A stretch of DNA of 64,000 nucleotides from the NCBI RefSeq assembly GCF_040718835.1, contig NZ_JBFEFG010000280.1, positions 682,001-746,000 of the forward strand. The letters are read 5' to 3'. The position numbers and the translations under genes are program-made. Positions 53,878 to 62,610 of this stretch are shown here, piece after piece (within the stretch, counting starts at the first letter, position 1; every line of letters begins with the position of its first letter). Source of the stretch: Bremerella sp. JC817 (lineage in GTDB: Bacteria; Planctomycetota; Planctomycetia; Pirellulales; Pirellulaceae). The notes under the pieces were generated by a model. That model made no database searches, was not told the origin of the DNA, and saw only the letters and a program-made list of their open reading frames with translations.

Positions 53878-56523
53878 ATGATGCGGAATCGGTTACTCGT
53901 GATCGAGAGCACCGAGGCGTTTCGGCGCCAGGTACATGAAGTGCTCTGCGCGCATCACGAGATCAAGCTGCTCGATTGCGGCGCGAAGGTACGGGAAACG
54001 ATCGAGTCGTTTCAGCCTGAGCTGATCCTGTTGGATTTTCACCTGGCGGATGACTCGGCGATCGAGGTCTGCCGGACGATTCGCCGTGAGTTCGTCGACC
54101 GACAAATTCAATTGCTGGTTCTCGGCAAGGGGCTCGACGAGTCGCAGCGGCTTGAACTGTTCGCCGCCGGTGCCGACGACATCATCGACAAGTCGATCAG
54201 TCGACTCGAATTGACTGCCAAGATTGACGTTCTTACTCGCCTGCATAGCGCTTTGATGCGGGCCACGACTGCCGAACGAAAGCTGGAAGGCTACTCGCGC
54301 GAACTCGAACGCATTGTCGAAGCTCGTTCGCAGGCGATCCAAAGTACCCAAGACATCGCCGTGTTTGCTCTGGCCAAACTGGCCGACTCGCGCGATACCG
54401 AAACGGGCGAACATCTCGTGCGGATGCGAGCCTACACCCAGATGATTGCCGAACAACTGCGAGTCAGCGGTCCTTATCAGGATGAGATTGACGAGCAGTT
54501 CTTGAGCAACCTCTATCGATCGAGCCCGCTGCACGACATTGGCAAGGTGGGAATCAGCGATGCCATTCTGCTGAAGCCTGATCGCTTGACCGATGAAGAA
54601 TACAACAACATGAAGCAGCATGTTCGGATCGGAGCCGAGACGCTGGAAGAAGCCGCCCAGAGCAGCCCGAGTGGCTCCTTCTTCGACATGGCTGCCCAGA
54701 TCGCTCGCTACCATCACGAACGCTGGGACGGTACGGGCTACCTGGAAGGTCTCAGCGGATTGCAGATTCCGTTGGCGGCGCGGATTGTCAGCGTGGCCGA
54801 CGTATTCGATGCGTTGACCAGCAAGCGAATCTACAAAGATGCGATCGACCCGCAGACCGCCTACGATATGGTTTGCCAGGAAAAAGGGAAGCAATTCGAT
54901 CCTGCTGTGGTGACGGCATTTGACGAAGTGTTCGACAAATTGGTCAGCTTCTCCGTCGACCATCACCACCACTTCATGAACTTTTCAGCGACTTCCCAGC
55001 CGGCGGTTTCGCATTATCATCGCAACAAACGTCAGACGCTGACCGACCTGATCGAAGGGGAAACGGTCATCCTGATCGACAACGGTTGCCCAACGGTGAA
55101 GTTGCTTTCCGAATGGCTTCAAGAAGCAGGTATGAAGCTGAGCATCTGCCGCGAATACGCGACCGCCAAGCATTTGATTCGAGACGAATGTCCGATGCTG
55201 GTGATCGCGGAATGGGGTGCCGACGTCGTCGCCGGCGAACTGTTCTTCCGCTGGCTGCGCGAAGAGTATCTGCCGCGTTACGTCTATACGATGGTCATGG
55301 CCGACCAGCGAACGATGGATGTGGTCTCGCAGACGGCCGATCTTGGCATTGATGATGTCATTCCGAACAAGATCAGTCGGGATGAACTGCTCGCTCGTTT
55401 GAACTCGGCGACGCGCGTGATCGAGCTGGAGAACAACCTGAGCGTTGTCGAACGAAATGATCCTTTGACCGGCCTGGCAACGCTGCGTTACCTGTCCGAT
55501 CAGTTGAAGCGAGAATGGATCCGGGCCCGGAATTATCACCTGCCGATCTCGTGCATCATGGTCGATATCGACGACTTCAGTGGGATCAACAATCGCTACG
55601 GTGCCGAAGCAGGCGACAAGGTCTTACAACAGTTGGCTACCACAATCGCCAGCCAAGGCCGCCAGGTCGATTATGTTTGTCGCTTGGAACGCGACCGGAT
55701 TTTGTTCGTCTTGCCGGAATGTGCTGAGATCAGCGCTTATCGAGTCGCCAAGCGAATCGAAATGGCGGTCGACCAGGTTCGCATCGACATTGGTGGTCAA
55801 AAGATATCGTGCACTGTCAGCATGGGCGTGGCGGAACGAACCAATTCGGTCCCAGATCTCGACACGCTGATTCGGAATGCCGAGATGGCGCTCAAGGTCG
55901 CCAAGAGCTCCGGCGAACGGCATGTGGTGTGTCTCAAGCATTGCCAGGAAACCGCCTCGGCCATGGCGGATGAAGACCACGTACGCGAATCGCTCGAACA
56001 TTTGACCGCGGCCGAGATCATGACCAGGCCAGTCCTTTCGGTTCGTGAGACCGACACGATCTCTTCGGTGGCCAAGTTCCTGCTGAAGCATGAGTTCAAC
56101 TCGGTACCGGTGGTCGACATCGAAGGCTGTCTGACCGGGATCATCTCCGAAAAAGACCTGATGCAGGCGTTTCGCAAACCAGGCGCCTGGAGCCGACCGG
56201 TTTCGGAAGTCATGGAACGGGATGTCGTTCGGTTCGACGAACATGAACCTTGCCTGCAGATCTACGAGTTCCTCAGTCAGGCCTCGATGCGACGGGTGAT
56301 CGTCGTGAAAGATGGCCGACCGACCGGCGTGATCAGCCGTGGAAATTGTCTGCGATATATGCAGTCGGTCGATGCCAACGCCGCGCTGGGTGATCCGGCC
56401 AAGCTGGCCAACGTGCTCGATTCTGGGATGTTCGAGGTCGCCACGCTCAATCAGCTCCGCGAGATTCTGAAAACGTTCGAATCGAACTCGCCTTCGCTGG
56501 AATCGAGCTCGATGGAATTCTAG
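53878..56523 (+). CDS. REC-HD-GYP-REC-GGDEF-CBS-CBS signalling protein
   Basis: 881 residues from ATG 53878; earlier in-frame ATGs overlap purU or lack support. Domains: receiver 1 (1-125) with phosphoacceptor Asp53 and Lys105; coiled linker; HD-GYP phosphodiesterase (155-365) with ETGEH, HDIGKVG (His219-Asp220), and HHERWDGTGY (279-288), i.e. metal ligands and GYP-type loop; receiver-like domain 2 (395-515) with Glu445 in the phosphoacceptor place; GGDEF domain (525-685) with 'DPLTGL' and 'DIDDF' but LERDR at 603-607 instead of GGDEF; two CBS motifs (712-765 and 775-830). Probably a phosphorylation- and nucleotide-regulated c-di-GMP phosphodiesterase with an inactive cyclase domain. Confidence 0.9.
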   Translation: MMRNRLLVIESTEAFRRQVHEVLCAHHEIKLLDCGAKVRETIESFQPELILLDFHLADDSAIEVCRTIRREFVDRQIQLLVLGKGLDESQRLELFAAGADDIIDKSISRLELTAKIDVLTRLHSALMRATTAERKLEGYSRELERIVEARSQAIQSTQDIAVFALAKLADSRDTETGEHLVRMRAYTQMIAEQLRVSGPYQDEIDEQFLSNLYRSSPLHDIGKVGISDAILLKPDRLTDEEYNNMKQHVRIGAETLEEAAQSSPSGSFFDMAAQIARYHHERWDGTGYLEGLSGLQIPLAARIVSVADVFDALTSKRIYKDAIDPQTAYDMVCQEKGKQFDPAVVTAFDEVFDKLVSFSVDHHHHFMNFSATSQPAVSHYHRNKRQTLTDLIEGETVILIDNGCPTVKLLSEWLQEAGMKLSICREYATAKHLIRDECPMLVIAEWGADVVAGELFFRWLREEYLPRYVYTMVMADQRTMDVVSQTADLGIDDVIPNKISRDELLARLNSATRVIELENNLSVVERNDPLTGLATLRYLSDQLKREWIRARNYHLPISCIMVDIDDFSGINNRYGAEAGDKVLQQLATTIASQGRQVDYVCRLERDRILFVLPECAEISAYRVAKRIEMAVDQVRIDIGGQKISCTVSMGVAERTNSVPDLDTLIRNAEMALKVAKSSGERHVVCLKHCQETASAMADEDHVRESLEHLTAAEIMTRPVLSVRETDTISSVAKFLLKHEFNSVPVVDIEGCLTGIISEKDLMQAFRKPGAWSRPVSEVMERDVVRFDEHEPCLQIYEFLSQASMRRVIVVKDGRPTGVISRGNCLRYMQSVDANAALGDPAKLANVLDSGMFEVATLNQLREILKTFESNSPSLESSSMEF

Positions 56524-56631
56524 TTCCTTCGAGGGCCGAATCTGCCCGAATGCGGCTACTTGCTATTCATTGCTGGACGGGCCTGTTACGATACAAAGAG
56601 CGTAACCAATCTCTCTTTCTTGATGTATCCG

Positions 56632-57807
56632 ATGGGGTTCTTTGTGGTGTCGCAGGAAGTCTTCGAGCAGTTCCAGCAGCAAATTGAAGAATCTGGCTCC
56701 ATGGCGGCGATCGACAAGATGATCGACTACTTCCGCCAAGAGAAGCAGCACGTTCAATTGTTCGAGATGTACAAGATCCGCGCGCGTGCCAAGCTGGGCC
56801 TGCCGCTGCTGTTTCCTGGCGTCACCGAAGAACTTTCGGAAGAACAACGCGACGCCCTGGAAGATGCCCTGGTCGAAGCCTGTAATGAAGTCGGCCGTCT
56901 GCTGCTGGACCAAGGCCAGATCCGCGAGGGCTGGTACTACCTGCGTCCGGTCGGCGATAAGACGCCGGTGATTGCAGCGCTGCAGGAAGCGGAAGTCGAC
57001 GAAGACAACGTGGAAGACCTGATCGAGGTCGCCTTGTACGAAGGTGTCGCCCCGGAAATCGGTTTTCGCTGGATGCTGGAACACTACGGCACATGCAACT
57101 CGGTCACGACCTATGAACAGCAGTTGGCCGGCATGGCCCCGGTTGCCCAGCAGCCGCTGGCCGGATTGCTGCTCGATCATGTCTATGCCGAGCTGGTCGG
57201 TACCGTCTCGGCCGACATCTCGCATCAAGAGGGGACCGAACCGCAAGAGCCGACGCTTAGTGCGATGATCGCCGAACGTGACTGGTTATTCGCCAACTCG
57301 GCTTATCACATCGATACCAGTCACCTCGCCGCCACGGTTCGGTTCGCCCGAGTGCTGCGGGACGAAGCGCATCTGCGGAAGGCGCTGGAACTGGTCGATT
57401 ACGGTTCGCGACTCGATCCGGCGTTCCAATATGAACAGACGCCGCCATTCACCGAGCTTTACCCCAGCCACAAACGCTACTTCGAGATTCTGATTGGTGA
57501 AGATGTCGAAGGAGGCCTGGCCTACTTCCGCGAGAAAGCGGAAGCGTCCGACATTCGCCGAGAAGGCTCGCTGGCAATCGAGACCTACATCGAACTGCTT
57601 TCACGACTAGGACGTCACGAAGAAGCCCTCGAAGCCGCGCTGACCATGATCCCGGTCGGTGTTCACACGATTGGTGTCGCACCGAGCTTGATCGAACTGA
57701 GCGAGAACGCCGGCAACTACGAGCGACTCGCCCAGCATTCCAAAGAGCAGGGCGACGTTCTAGGCTTTGCGACAGCGATGCTGTTCGCCAAGCGGACCAG
57801 CAACTAG
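56632..57807 (+). CDS. Conserved cytoplasmic helical protein of unknown function
   Basis: 391 residues from ATG 56632; GTG 56647, with GGGG about nine bases upstream, is also possible and would start at VSQEVFEQF. No named family recognised. No signal peptide, mostly helices with acidic surface: 'FEMYKIRARAKLGLPLLFPG', 'ACNEVGRLLLDQGQIREGWYYLRPVGDK', 'ERDWLFANSAYHIDTSHLAATVRFARVL', 'YIELLSRLGRHEEALEAALTMI'. The latter segments look TPR-like. 'YHIDTSHLAATVRFAR' is a strongly patterned His-containing helix that would be a good place to look for a functional site. Converges with the broken sulfite-oxidase-like gene. Confidence 0.7.
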   Translation: MGFFVVSQEVFEQFQQQIEESGSMAAIDKMIDYFRQEKQHVQLFEMYKIRARAKLGLPLLFPGVTEELSEEQRDALEDALVEACNEVGRLLLDQGQIREGWYYLRPVGDKTPVIAALQEAEVDEDNVEDLIEVALYEGVAPEIGFRWMLEHYGTCNSVTTYEQQLAGMAPVAQQPLAGLLLDHVYAELVGTVSADISHQEGTEPQEPTLSAMIAERDWLFANSAYHIDTSHLAATVRFARVLRDEAHLRKALELVDYGSRLDPAFQYEQTPPFTELYPSHKRYFEILIGEDVEGGLAYFREKAEASDIRREGSLAIETYIELLSRLGRHEEALEAALTMIPVGVHTIGVAPSLIELSENAGNYERLAQHSKEQGDVLGFATAMLFAKRTSN

Positions 57808-57824
57808 TCGCCAGGCGAACGGTT

Positions 57825-58483
57825 CTAACCGAATCGCTGCTCACGCCACGGATCGCCCAGATTGTGGTATCCGTTTTGTTCCCAATAGCCAGGCTGGTCG
57901 GTCGCGGCCAGTTCGATCGCTTTGATCCACTTGGCACTCTTCCAGGCATACAGCTTGGGAACCATGCCGCGGACTGGTCCGCCATGATCGGCGTTGATCT
58001 CCATGCCATCGTGCGTGTCGGCCAGCAATGCATCGTCGCTGAGGAACTCTTCCAGCGGAAGATTGGTCGTCCAGCCGTTGTCGAAGCCATGGCATACCAC
58101 GTACTTTGCTTCCGGAAGCACGCCTGCTTGCTCGAGAAGGTACTTCGTCGAAACACCTTCCCATAAATTGCCCAGCCGCGACCACTGCGTCACACAGTGG
58201 AAGTCGGCAAACACCTTCACACGCGGCAAGGCCTGAAATTCTTCCCAGTTGAAGGTCAATTCTTTTTCGACCAGCCCGAACACGCGGAGCGACCAGTCTC
58301 TTTCGTGACTTCCGGGACGATCGAAGCATGCAGGACCGGCCACTTTCGCGTGCGGCTTTGCCCTGGCGGAATTCGATTGTCGCGCTGCGTGTCGCTGCTG
58401 ACGATCACATCTTCAGAGGCGACCTGATCCGAACTTGGTGCTTCCCCTGGTTGATACTTCGCTTTGTCGTGTTCTTGGTTCAT
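57825..58483 (-). pseudogene. Sulfite-oxidase-like molybdopterin oxidoreductase, frameshifted
   Basis: Two frames together spell one family protein of about 220 residues. Frame 1 (from ATG 58483) gives 'RIPPGQSRTRKWPVLHASIVPEV', the usual N-terminal block of sulfite-oxidase-like proteins. The frame moves by one base near 58305-58310 and continues 'ERDWSLRVFGLVEKELTF', 'FHCVTQWSRLGNLWEG' (Cys ligand of molybdenum), 'GFDNGWTTNLPLEEFL', 'HGGPVRGMVPKLYAWKSAKWIKAIEL', ending at 57825. One missing base would restore a continuous reading frame. It may be a real mutation, an assembly error, or (less likely, no classical slippery site) recoding. Third gene of the minus-strand unit 61361-57825. Confidence 0.75.
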
Positions 58484-58491
58484 GAAATCGT

Positions 58492-59652
58492 TCAGGTCGT
58501 CACTTGAAAGAGTGGAATGAGTACTGACTTGGCCGCATCGGCCTGGCGTCGTTCGATGCATTGGGCCGCGTCTCGCAAGGCATTGATCTGTCGGGCAGTG
58601 AAGGGGAGGGGCGCGCCAGGCTGGGGAACTTCCGGCACCAGGTGCTCGACGATTGCCGTGATCAGTTCCGATATCCCTTCGCCAGTAACCGCACTGGTCG
58701 CCAGCATTTCACGCGAGTGGGGAAGCTTGAGGTCGCCAGCAAGGTCGATCTTGTTGACCACATGCAATGCCGATGGCAGTTCGCGGAGCGACTGGTCGAG
58801 TTGATCGGGGCGAAGCTGAGCGGCGTCGTGCAAAACAATCACCAGGTCGGCCGAAGTCAACGCGGCCTTCGCCTTGGCGATTCCGGCTTGTTCCAGTTGG
58901 TCGTCCGAAACCCGGATCCCGGCAGTATCCGAGAACTGCACCGGCCAGCCATCCAAAGCGGTGGTCGCGTGCAGCACATCGCGGGTCGTGCCAGGCATGT
59001 CGAGCACGATTGCCCGATCGTAGCCGACGATCTTATTCAGCAGACTGCTCTTGCCGACGTTGGGTGGCCCTGCCAAAACAATCGACCAGGGACGCGTTAA
59101 AGATTGCCCGAGCGGCGCAAGTCGCAGAAGTTGATCGATTCGCTGTGTCGCAACTTCGAAATTCGGCTCGTCCAGCAGGGCGATAATCGCGGTCAGCTCG
59201 CGCGACAGAGCACCCTGGCATTGATCCCATAAATGAAGGGCTGCCTGAGTGGTGGCAGCCTCCGGCAAGGCGAGATGGGCCTCGGCCACGATCGCGTCGT
59301 CATGCGTGGCGCTGTTCCACTGCTGCCACGATTCAACCTCGCAGCCGGCCGATTGCAGGTGATTCAGAATCTGGCGACTCGCTTGCAGGCCACCGTGGCA
59401 ATGGATCTCGACGAGATCTTCCGCCAGCTTGGCGACCACCAGCTCTTCGCCGGGCTGCTGATCGTTTTCACGCCAATGCCCGACGAGAATCCGTCCCACT
59501 TCGGCGTCGGCCAAGGGCAGCTTTCCCAGGCCATAAAAGTAACGATCGGCCGATGCCACCGCTTGGGGACCGCGCACGGCGACCGTGGCGATCGCTCCGC
59601 GAGCCGGAGGCGTCAGCACGGTGGCTGTCGTTCTGGAAGTTTTGTGGGACAT
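58492..59652 (-). CDS. Short MnmE/TrmE-like GTPase
   Basis: 386 residues from ATG 59652. The TrmE N-terminal domain (1-115: 'TVLTPPARGAIATVAVRGP', 'LVEIHCHGG') and the helical linker are present. The G domain follows with GPPNVGKSS (195-203), MPGTTRD (219-225), DTAG (242-245) and NKID (300-303). After 'PFTARQINALRDAAQCIERRQ' the protein ends within ~25 residues, so the last helix and the FCIGK motif with the catalytic cysteine of MnmE are absent; MnmE is usually ~450 residues. It may be a divergent planctomycete paralogue with another role, or a truncated MnmE. Gap to M3 peptidase gene 14 bases, to the next gene 8 bases. Confidence 0.82.
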   Translation of the reverse strand: MSHKTSRTTATVLTPPARGAIATVAVRGPQAVASADRYFYGLGKLPLADAEVGRILVGHWRENDQQPGEELVVAKLAEDLVEIHCHGGLQASRQILNHLQSAGCEVESWQQWNSATHDDAIVAEAHLALPEAATTQAALHLWDQCQGALSRELTAIIALLDEPNFEVATQRIDQLLRLAPLGQSLTRPWSIVLAGPPNVGKSSLLNKIVGYDRAIVLDMPGTTRDVLHATTALDGWPVQFSDTAGIRVSDDQLEQAGIAKAKAALTSADLVIVLHDAAQLRPDQLDQSLRELPSALHVVNKIDLAGDLKLPHSREMLATSAVTGEGISELITAIVEHLVPEVPQPGAPLPFTARQINALRDAAQCIERRQADAAKSVLIPLFQVTT

Positions 59653-59666
59653 CGTCGACGGCGAAT

Positions 59667-61361
59667 TTACAGTCCGAGGAACTTGCTGGCCTGGGCTGCC
59701 ACCTCCGAGAGGCATCCCTTGGCGAAGGGGCTCTTCAGATCGGCACTCTTGGCCAATTGCTGGAATGGGAGCGTACCACCGCGGCTGCACAGCATTTCGT
59801 AATCGGTCAGGGCCTGACCGAAGTCTTGCTGAGCACGCACCCAGAACTGCAGGGCACAGCACTGAGCCAACGTGTAGTCGATGTAATAGAACGGCGACAT
59901 GTAGATGTGTCGCTGCCGCTGCCATCGACCGCCACCTGGCAGGTGCGGCAAATCACCGAACTGCATGTGCGGCAGATAGATCGCTTCGAGCCTGGTCCAG
60001 ACGGCGTTCCGCTCTTCCGGCGTCATCTCAGGGTGGTTGTAGACTTCGTGCTGGAAGTGATCGACCATCACGCCATAAGGCAAAAACAGCAGCGAAGTGG
60101 TGAGATGGATCCGACGGAAACGATCGGCCTGGTCACCGAAGAAGTTCTCCATGTGCGGCCAGCAAAGGTATTCGAGGCTCATCGAGTGAATCTCGCACGA
60201 CTCATAGGTCGGCCAGATGTTTTCGACGAGCGGCAACGAGATACTCTCATAGCACTGGTACGCGTGGCCCATCTCGTGCGTGAAGACTTCGACGTCTCCC
60301 ATGGTGCCGTTGAAGTTCGCGAAGATGAACGGCACACGCTGCTGCAGCAAGCTGGAACAGAACCCACCGCCTGCTTTGCCAGAACGGTTTTGCAGGTCCA
60401 TCAGGTTCTTGTCACGCATCAACTGAAAGAACTGCCCCAGCTTGTCGCTCATGCCATCGAACATCAGTTGAGCTTGCTCGATTTGATGATCGTAGCTGCC
60501 CTGCGGACGTGGATTGCCTGCGGGGTCGTGAATCGGTTCGTCCCAGTACATCAGGGGATCGAGACCGAGCAGTTCGCCTTGCCGACGACGGATCTCGGTG
60601 CACAGCGGGACGATGTTGTCGATCACTTCCTGGCGATATTGCTGGACGTCTTGTTCGGTGTAGTCGATACGCGACATCCGCTGATAGCCGAGCTGAACGT
60701 AGTTGTCGTACTTCAGCTTCTTGGCCATCTGATCGCGCAGCTTGACCATCTGATCGTAGATCTTGTCGAGCTCTTCGTGATTGTCGGCAAACCAACTCCA
60801 CATCGTGCTGAGGGCCGAATGGCGGACCGAACGATCTTGCGATTCAGCAAACTCGATGATGCCGGATAAGTTGGTTGTCTTGCCTTGGAATTCAAACGAA
60901 GCGCTGGCCAGCAGTTCGTTGTACTTCGACATCAGACGCGCTTCTTCGACCAGGTCGCTTTCGATCACCGGATCGAACGAGCGGACCTGGCATTCCCACA
61001 GGGCGACCGCTTGTTCGCCAAAACGATCGACGATTTTTTCGCGGCGTGGTTCGGCGAGTAGCAGCTTCTTGATCCGCACGTCGAGATCGGTCAGCTTCGG
61101 GTCGATTTCGTCTCTGCGATCCATCGCCGCTTTGTACTCGGCATTCTTGGTGTCTTGATGGAAGCGGATCTCGGTCAGGCAGCGCCACGAGTCGACATCG
61201 CGTCGGATCTCGTCCCACTTTTCCACCCACTGAAAGAGCGCTTCGCCGCGGCCGTCGTCTCCATTGAGGCTTTCGATTCCCTTGGCGATCTCGTTGTATT
61301 GGGCAGTCAGCTCAGCGAGGTTTGGCTCAGGCAGAGCAAGCGTACGGAAGTCGTCCATCAA
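59667..61361 (-). CDS. M3-family oligopeptidase (PepF-like)
   Basis: 564 residues, no signal peptide, so cytoplasmic. Zinc site HEMGH (His362-Glu363..His366, in EVFTHEMGHAYQCYES) is followed by Glu in YESCEIHSMSLEYL about 25-30 residues later, as in M3 oligoendopeptidases. C-terminal block 'YIDYTLAQCCALQFWVRAQQD' and helical N-terminal half ('FQWVEKWDEIRRDVDSWRCL', 'LMSKYNELLASASFEFQGKTTNLSGI') also fit. Degrades short peptides. First gene of the unit with the MnmE-like and sulfite-oxidase-like genes. Confidence 0.93.
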   Translation of the reverse strand: MMDDFRTLALPEPNLAELTAQYNEIAKGIESLNGDDGRGEALFQWVEKWDEIRRDVDSWRCLTEIRFHQDTKNAEYKAAMDRRDEIDPKLTDLDVRIKKLLLAEPRREKIVDRFGEQAVALWECQVRSFDPVIESDLVEEARLMSKYNELLASASFEFQGKTTNLSGIIEFAESQDRSVRHSALSTMWSWFADNHEELDKIYDQMVKLRDQMAKKLKYDNYVQLGYQRMSRIDYTEQDVQQYRQEVIDNIVPLCTEIRRRQGELLGLDPLMYWDEPIHDPAGNPRPQGSYDHQIEQAQLMFDGMSDKLGQFFQLMRDKNLMDLQNRSGKAGGGFCSSLLQQRVPFIFANFNGTMGDVEVFTHEMGHAYQCYESISLPLVENIWPTYESCEIHSMSLEYLCWPHMENFFGDQADRFRRIHLTTSLLFLPYGVMVDHFQHEVYNHPEMTPEERNAVWTRLEAIYLPHMQFGDLPHLPGGGRWQRQRHIYMSPFYYIDYTLAQCCALQFWVRAQQDFGQALTDYEMLCSRGGTLPFQQLAKSADLKSPFAKGCLSEVAAQASKFLGL

Positions 61362-61508
61362 CGGTGATCCTACAGGCGAATAATGCGAAAAAATCAGGAA
61401 AGAGGGGTGACGAGCGTTTGTTTGACTTCACACGCTCGAGAAGACATCATGGGTTTTTGATGCGAAGCTCATCCTTCTCTTCTTCTCAGCAGTTAGAGAT
61501 CATACCCC

Positions 61509-62441
61509 ATGGCCGATGAATTCTTCTACAAGTTCAATCCCACGGCCCCCGAAGTCGGCCCGATTGATTCAAAAACACTGAAGCAACTGGCCGGAAGTGG
61601 GGCGATTCAGCCTGAAAGCCAGTTGCGACGTGGGACTGGCGACTGGGTTGTTGCTTCGTCAGTGAAGGGGCTTTTCCCCGATGCCGCACCTGCCTCGCCA
61701 CCAGAAGCGATTCCAGTGGAAGCCCCAGCGGCGGCGCCTCCTGAGGCGGCTCCCGTCGTGGCTCCGGCTGCCTCTGCGGGATTGAACTTCCCCAGCCTGG
61801 CCGAAACCAAGTCGGCTCCGGATGTCCCTCCAGGACTCGACTCACTGGTCGTGGCTCCGAAGAAGGCAGCCGGTAAGCCTGTGAAGAAGCCGGTGCCTCC
61901 AGCTTCGAAGAAGACCGCGGCCCCTCCGGTTGCCGCCCCGGTCGTCCCCGCTGCAGAAGCTGCCACGGCGGAACCTGTCCAGCCGGCTACCCCTACGGCG
62001 GTTGCCGCCCCTGCCATGGCTGCCAGTCCGAAAGAAGTCGCGGCGAAGGAGTCGGCGTCCAATCCATTTGCCACCGATCCGAAGGGAGGCCGGTCGAGCG
62101 GTCCGCGTCGCAAGGGAACCGGTGGGCTTGGCTCGCTATTCAACTTCGATGTGCTGATCGGCCCGACGGTGATCAAGGCATTGTTCTTTCTGGTTACCAC
62201 GTTGATTTTGCTGGGCTGGATGGCTTCGACCGGTTGGACGGTCGTCATGGCGCTGGCGACCGGCGAGGCGTTGGCCCTCGGCATCGCGGCAGTCATGTCG
62301 CTGTTTCTCCTGATGGTTTCGTTGGTCTATATCATCATTGCCCGGGTCATGGCCGAGATCGTGATCACGTTCTTCCAGATCAACGAGAACGTCCGCGACA
62401 TGCGCGACATGATGGAAGAAGACCAAGGCGTCGTGTCATAG
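61509..62441 (+). CDS. GYF_2 and DUF4282 membrane protein
   Basis: 310 residues. N-terminal GYF_2-type domain (1-57: 'EFFYKFNPTAPEVGPIDSKTLKQLAGSGAIQPESQLRRG', 'WVVASSVKGLF'). A long Ala/Pro/Val-rich disordered linker (60-205) follows. The C-terminal DUF4282 unit has two helices (GPTVIKALFFLVTTLILLGW and ALALGIAAVMSLFLLMVSLVYI), then a conserved amphipathic end 'RVMAEIVITFFQINENVRDMRDMM'. GYF_2 domains in planctomycetes are commonly fused to membrane parts and are presumed to recruit proline-rich partners. Function unknown. Divergent from the M3 peptidase gene. Confidence 0.85.
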   Translation: MADEFFYKFNPTAPEVGPIDSKTLKQLAGSGAIQPESQLRRGTGDWVVASSVKGLFPDAAPASPPEAIPVEAPAAAPPEAAPVVAPAASAGLNFPSLAETKSAPDVPPGLDSLVVAPKKAAGKPVKKPVPPASKKTAAPPVAAPVVPAAEAATAEPVQPATPTAVAAPAMAASPKEVAAKESASNPFATDPKGGRSSGPRRKGTGGLGSLFNFDVLIGPTVIKALFFLVTTLILLGWMASTGWTVVMALATGEALALGIAAVMSLFLLMVSLVYIIIARVMAEIVITFFQINENVRDMRDMMEEDQGVVS

Positions 62442-62610
62442 TTGCCACTGCGCTGGGGCGTCGATGGCAGACGCCCCTGGGATTTGCCGCGGTCTACCCC
62501 CTATAGCGGTGTTTGGGTGGTTGACGATTTCCCTTGCGCCAGCCTACAAAGGGGACTGATTCTCTCCGTTGGGTTCGGTCCCCGATATATAGATTTAGGT
62601 TGGTTCTGCG

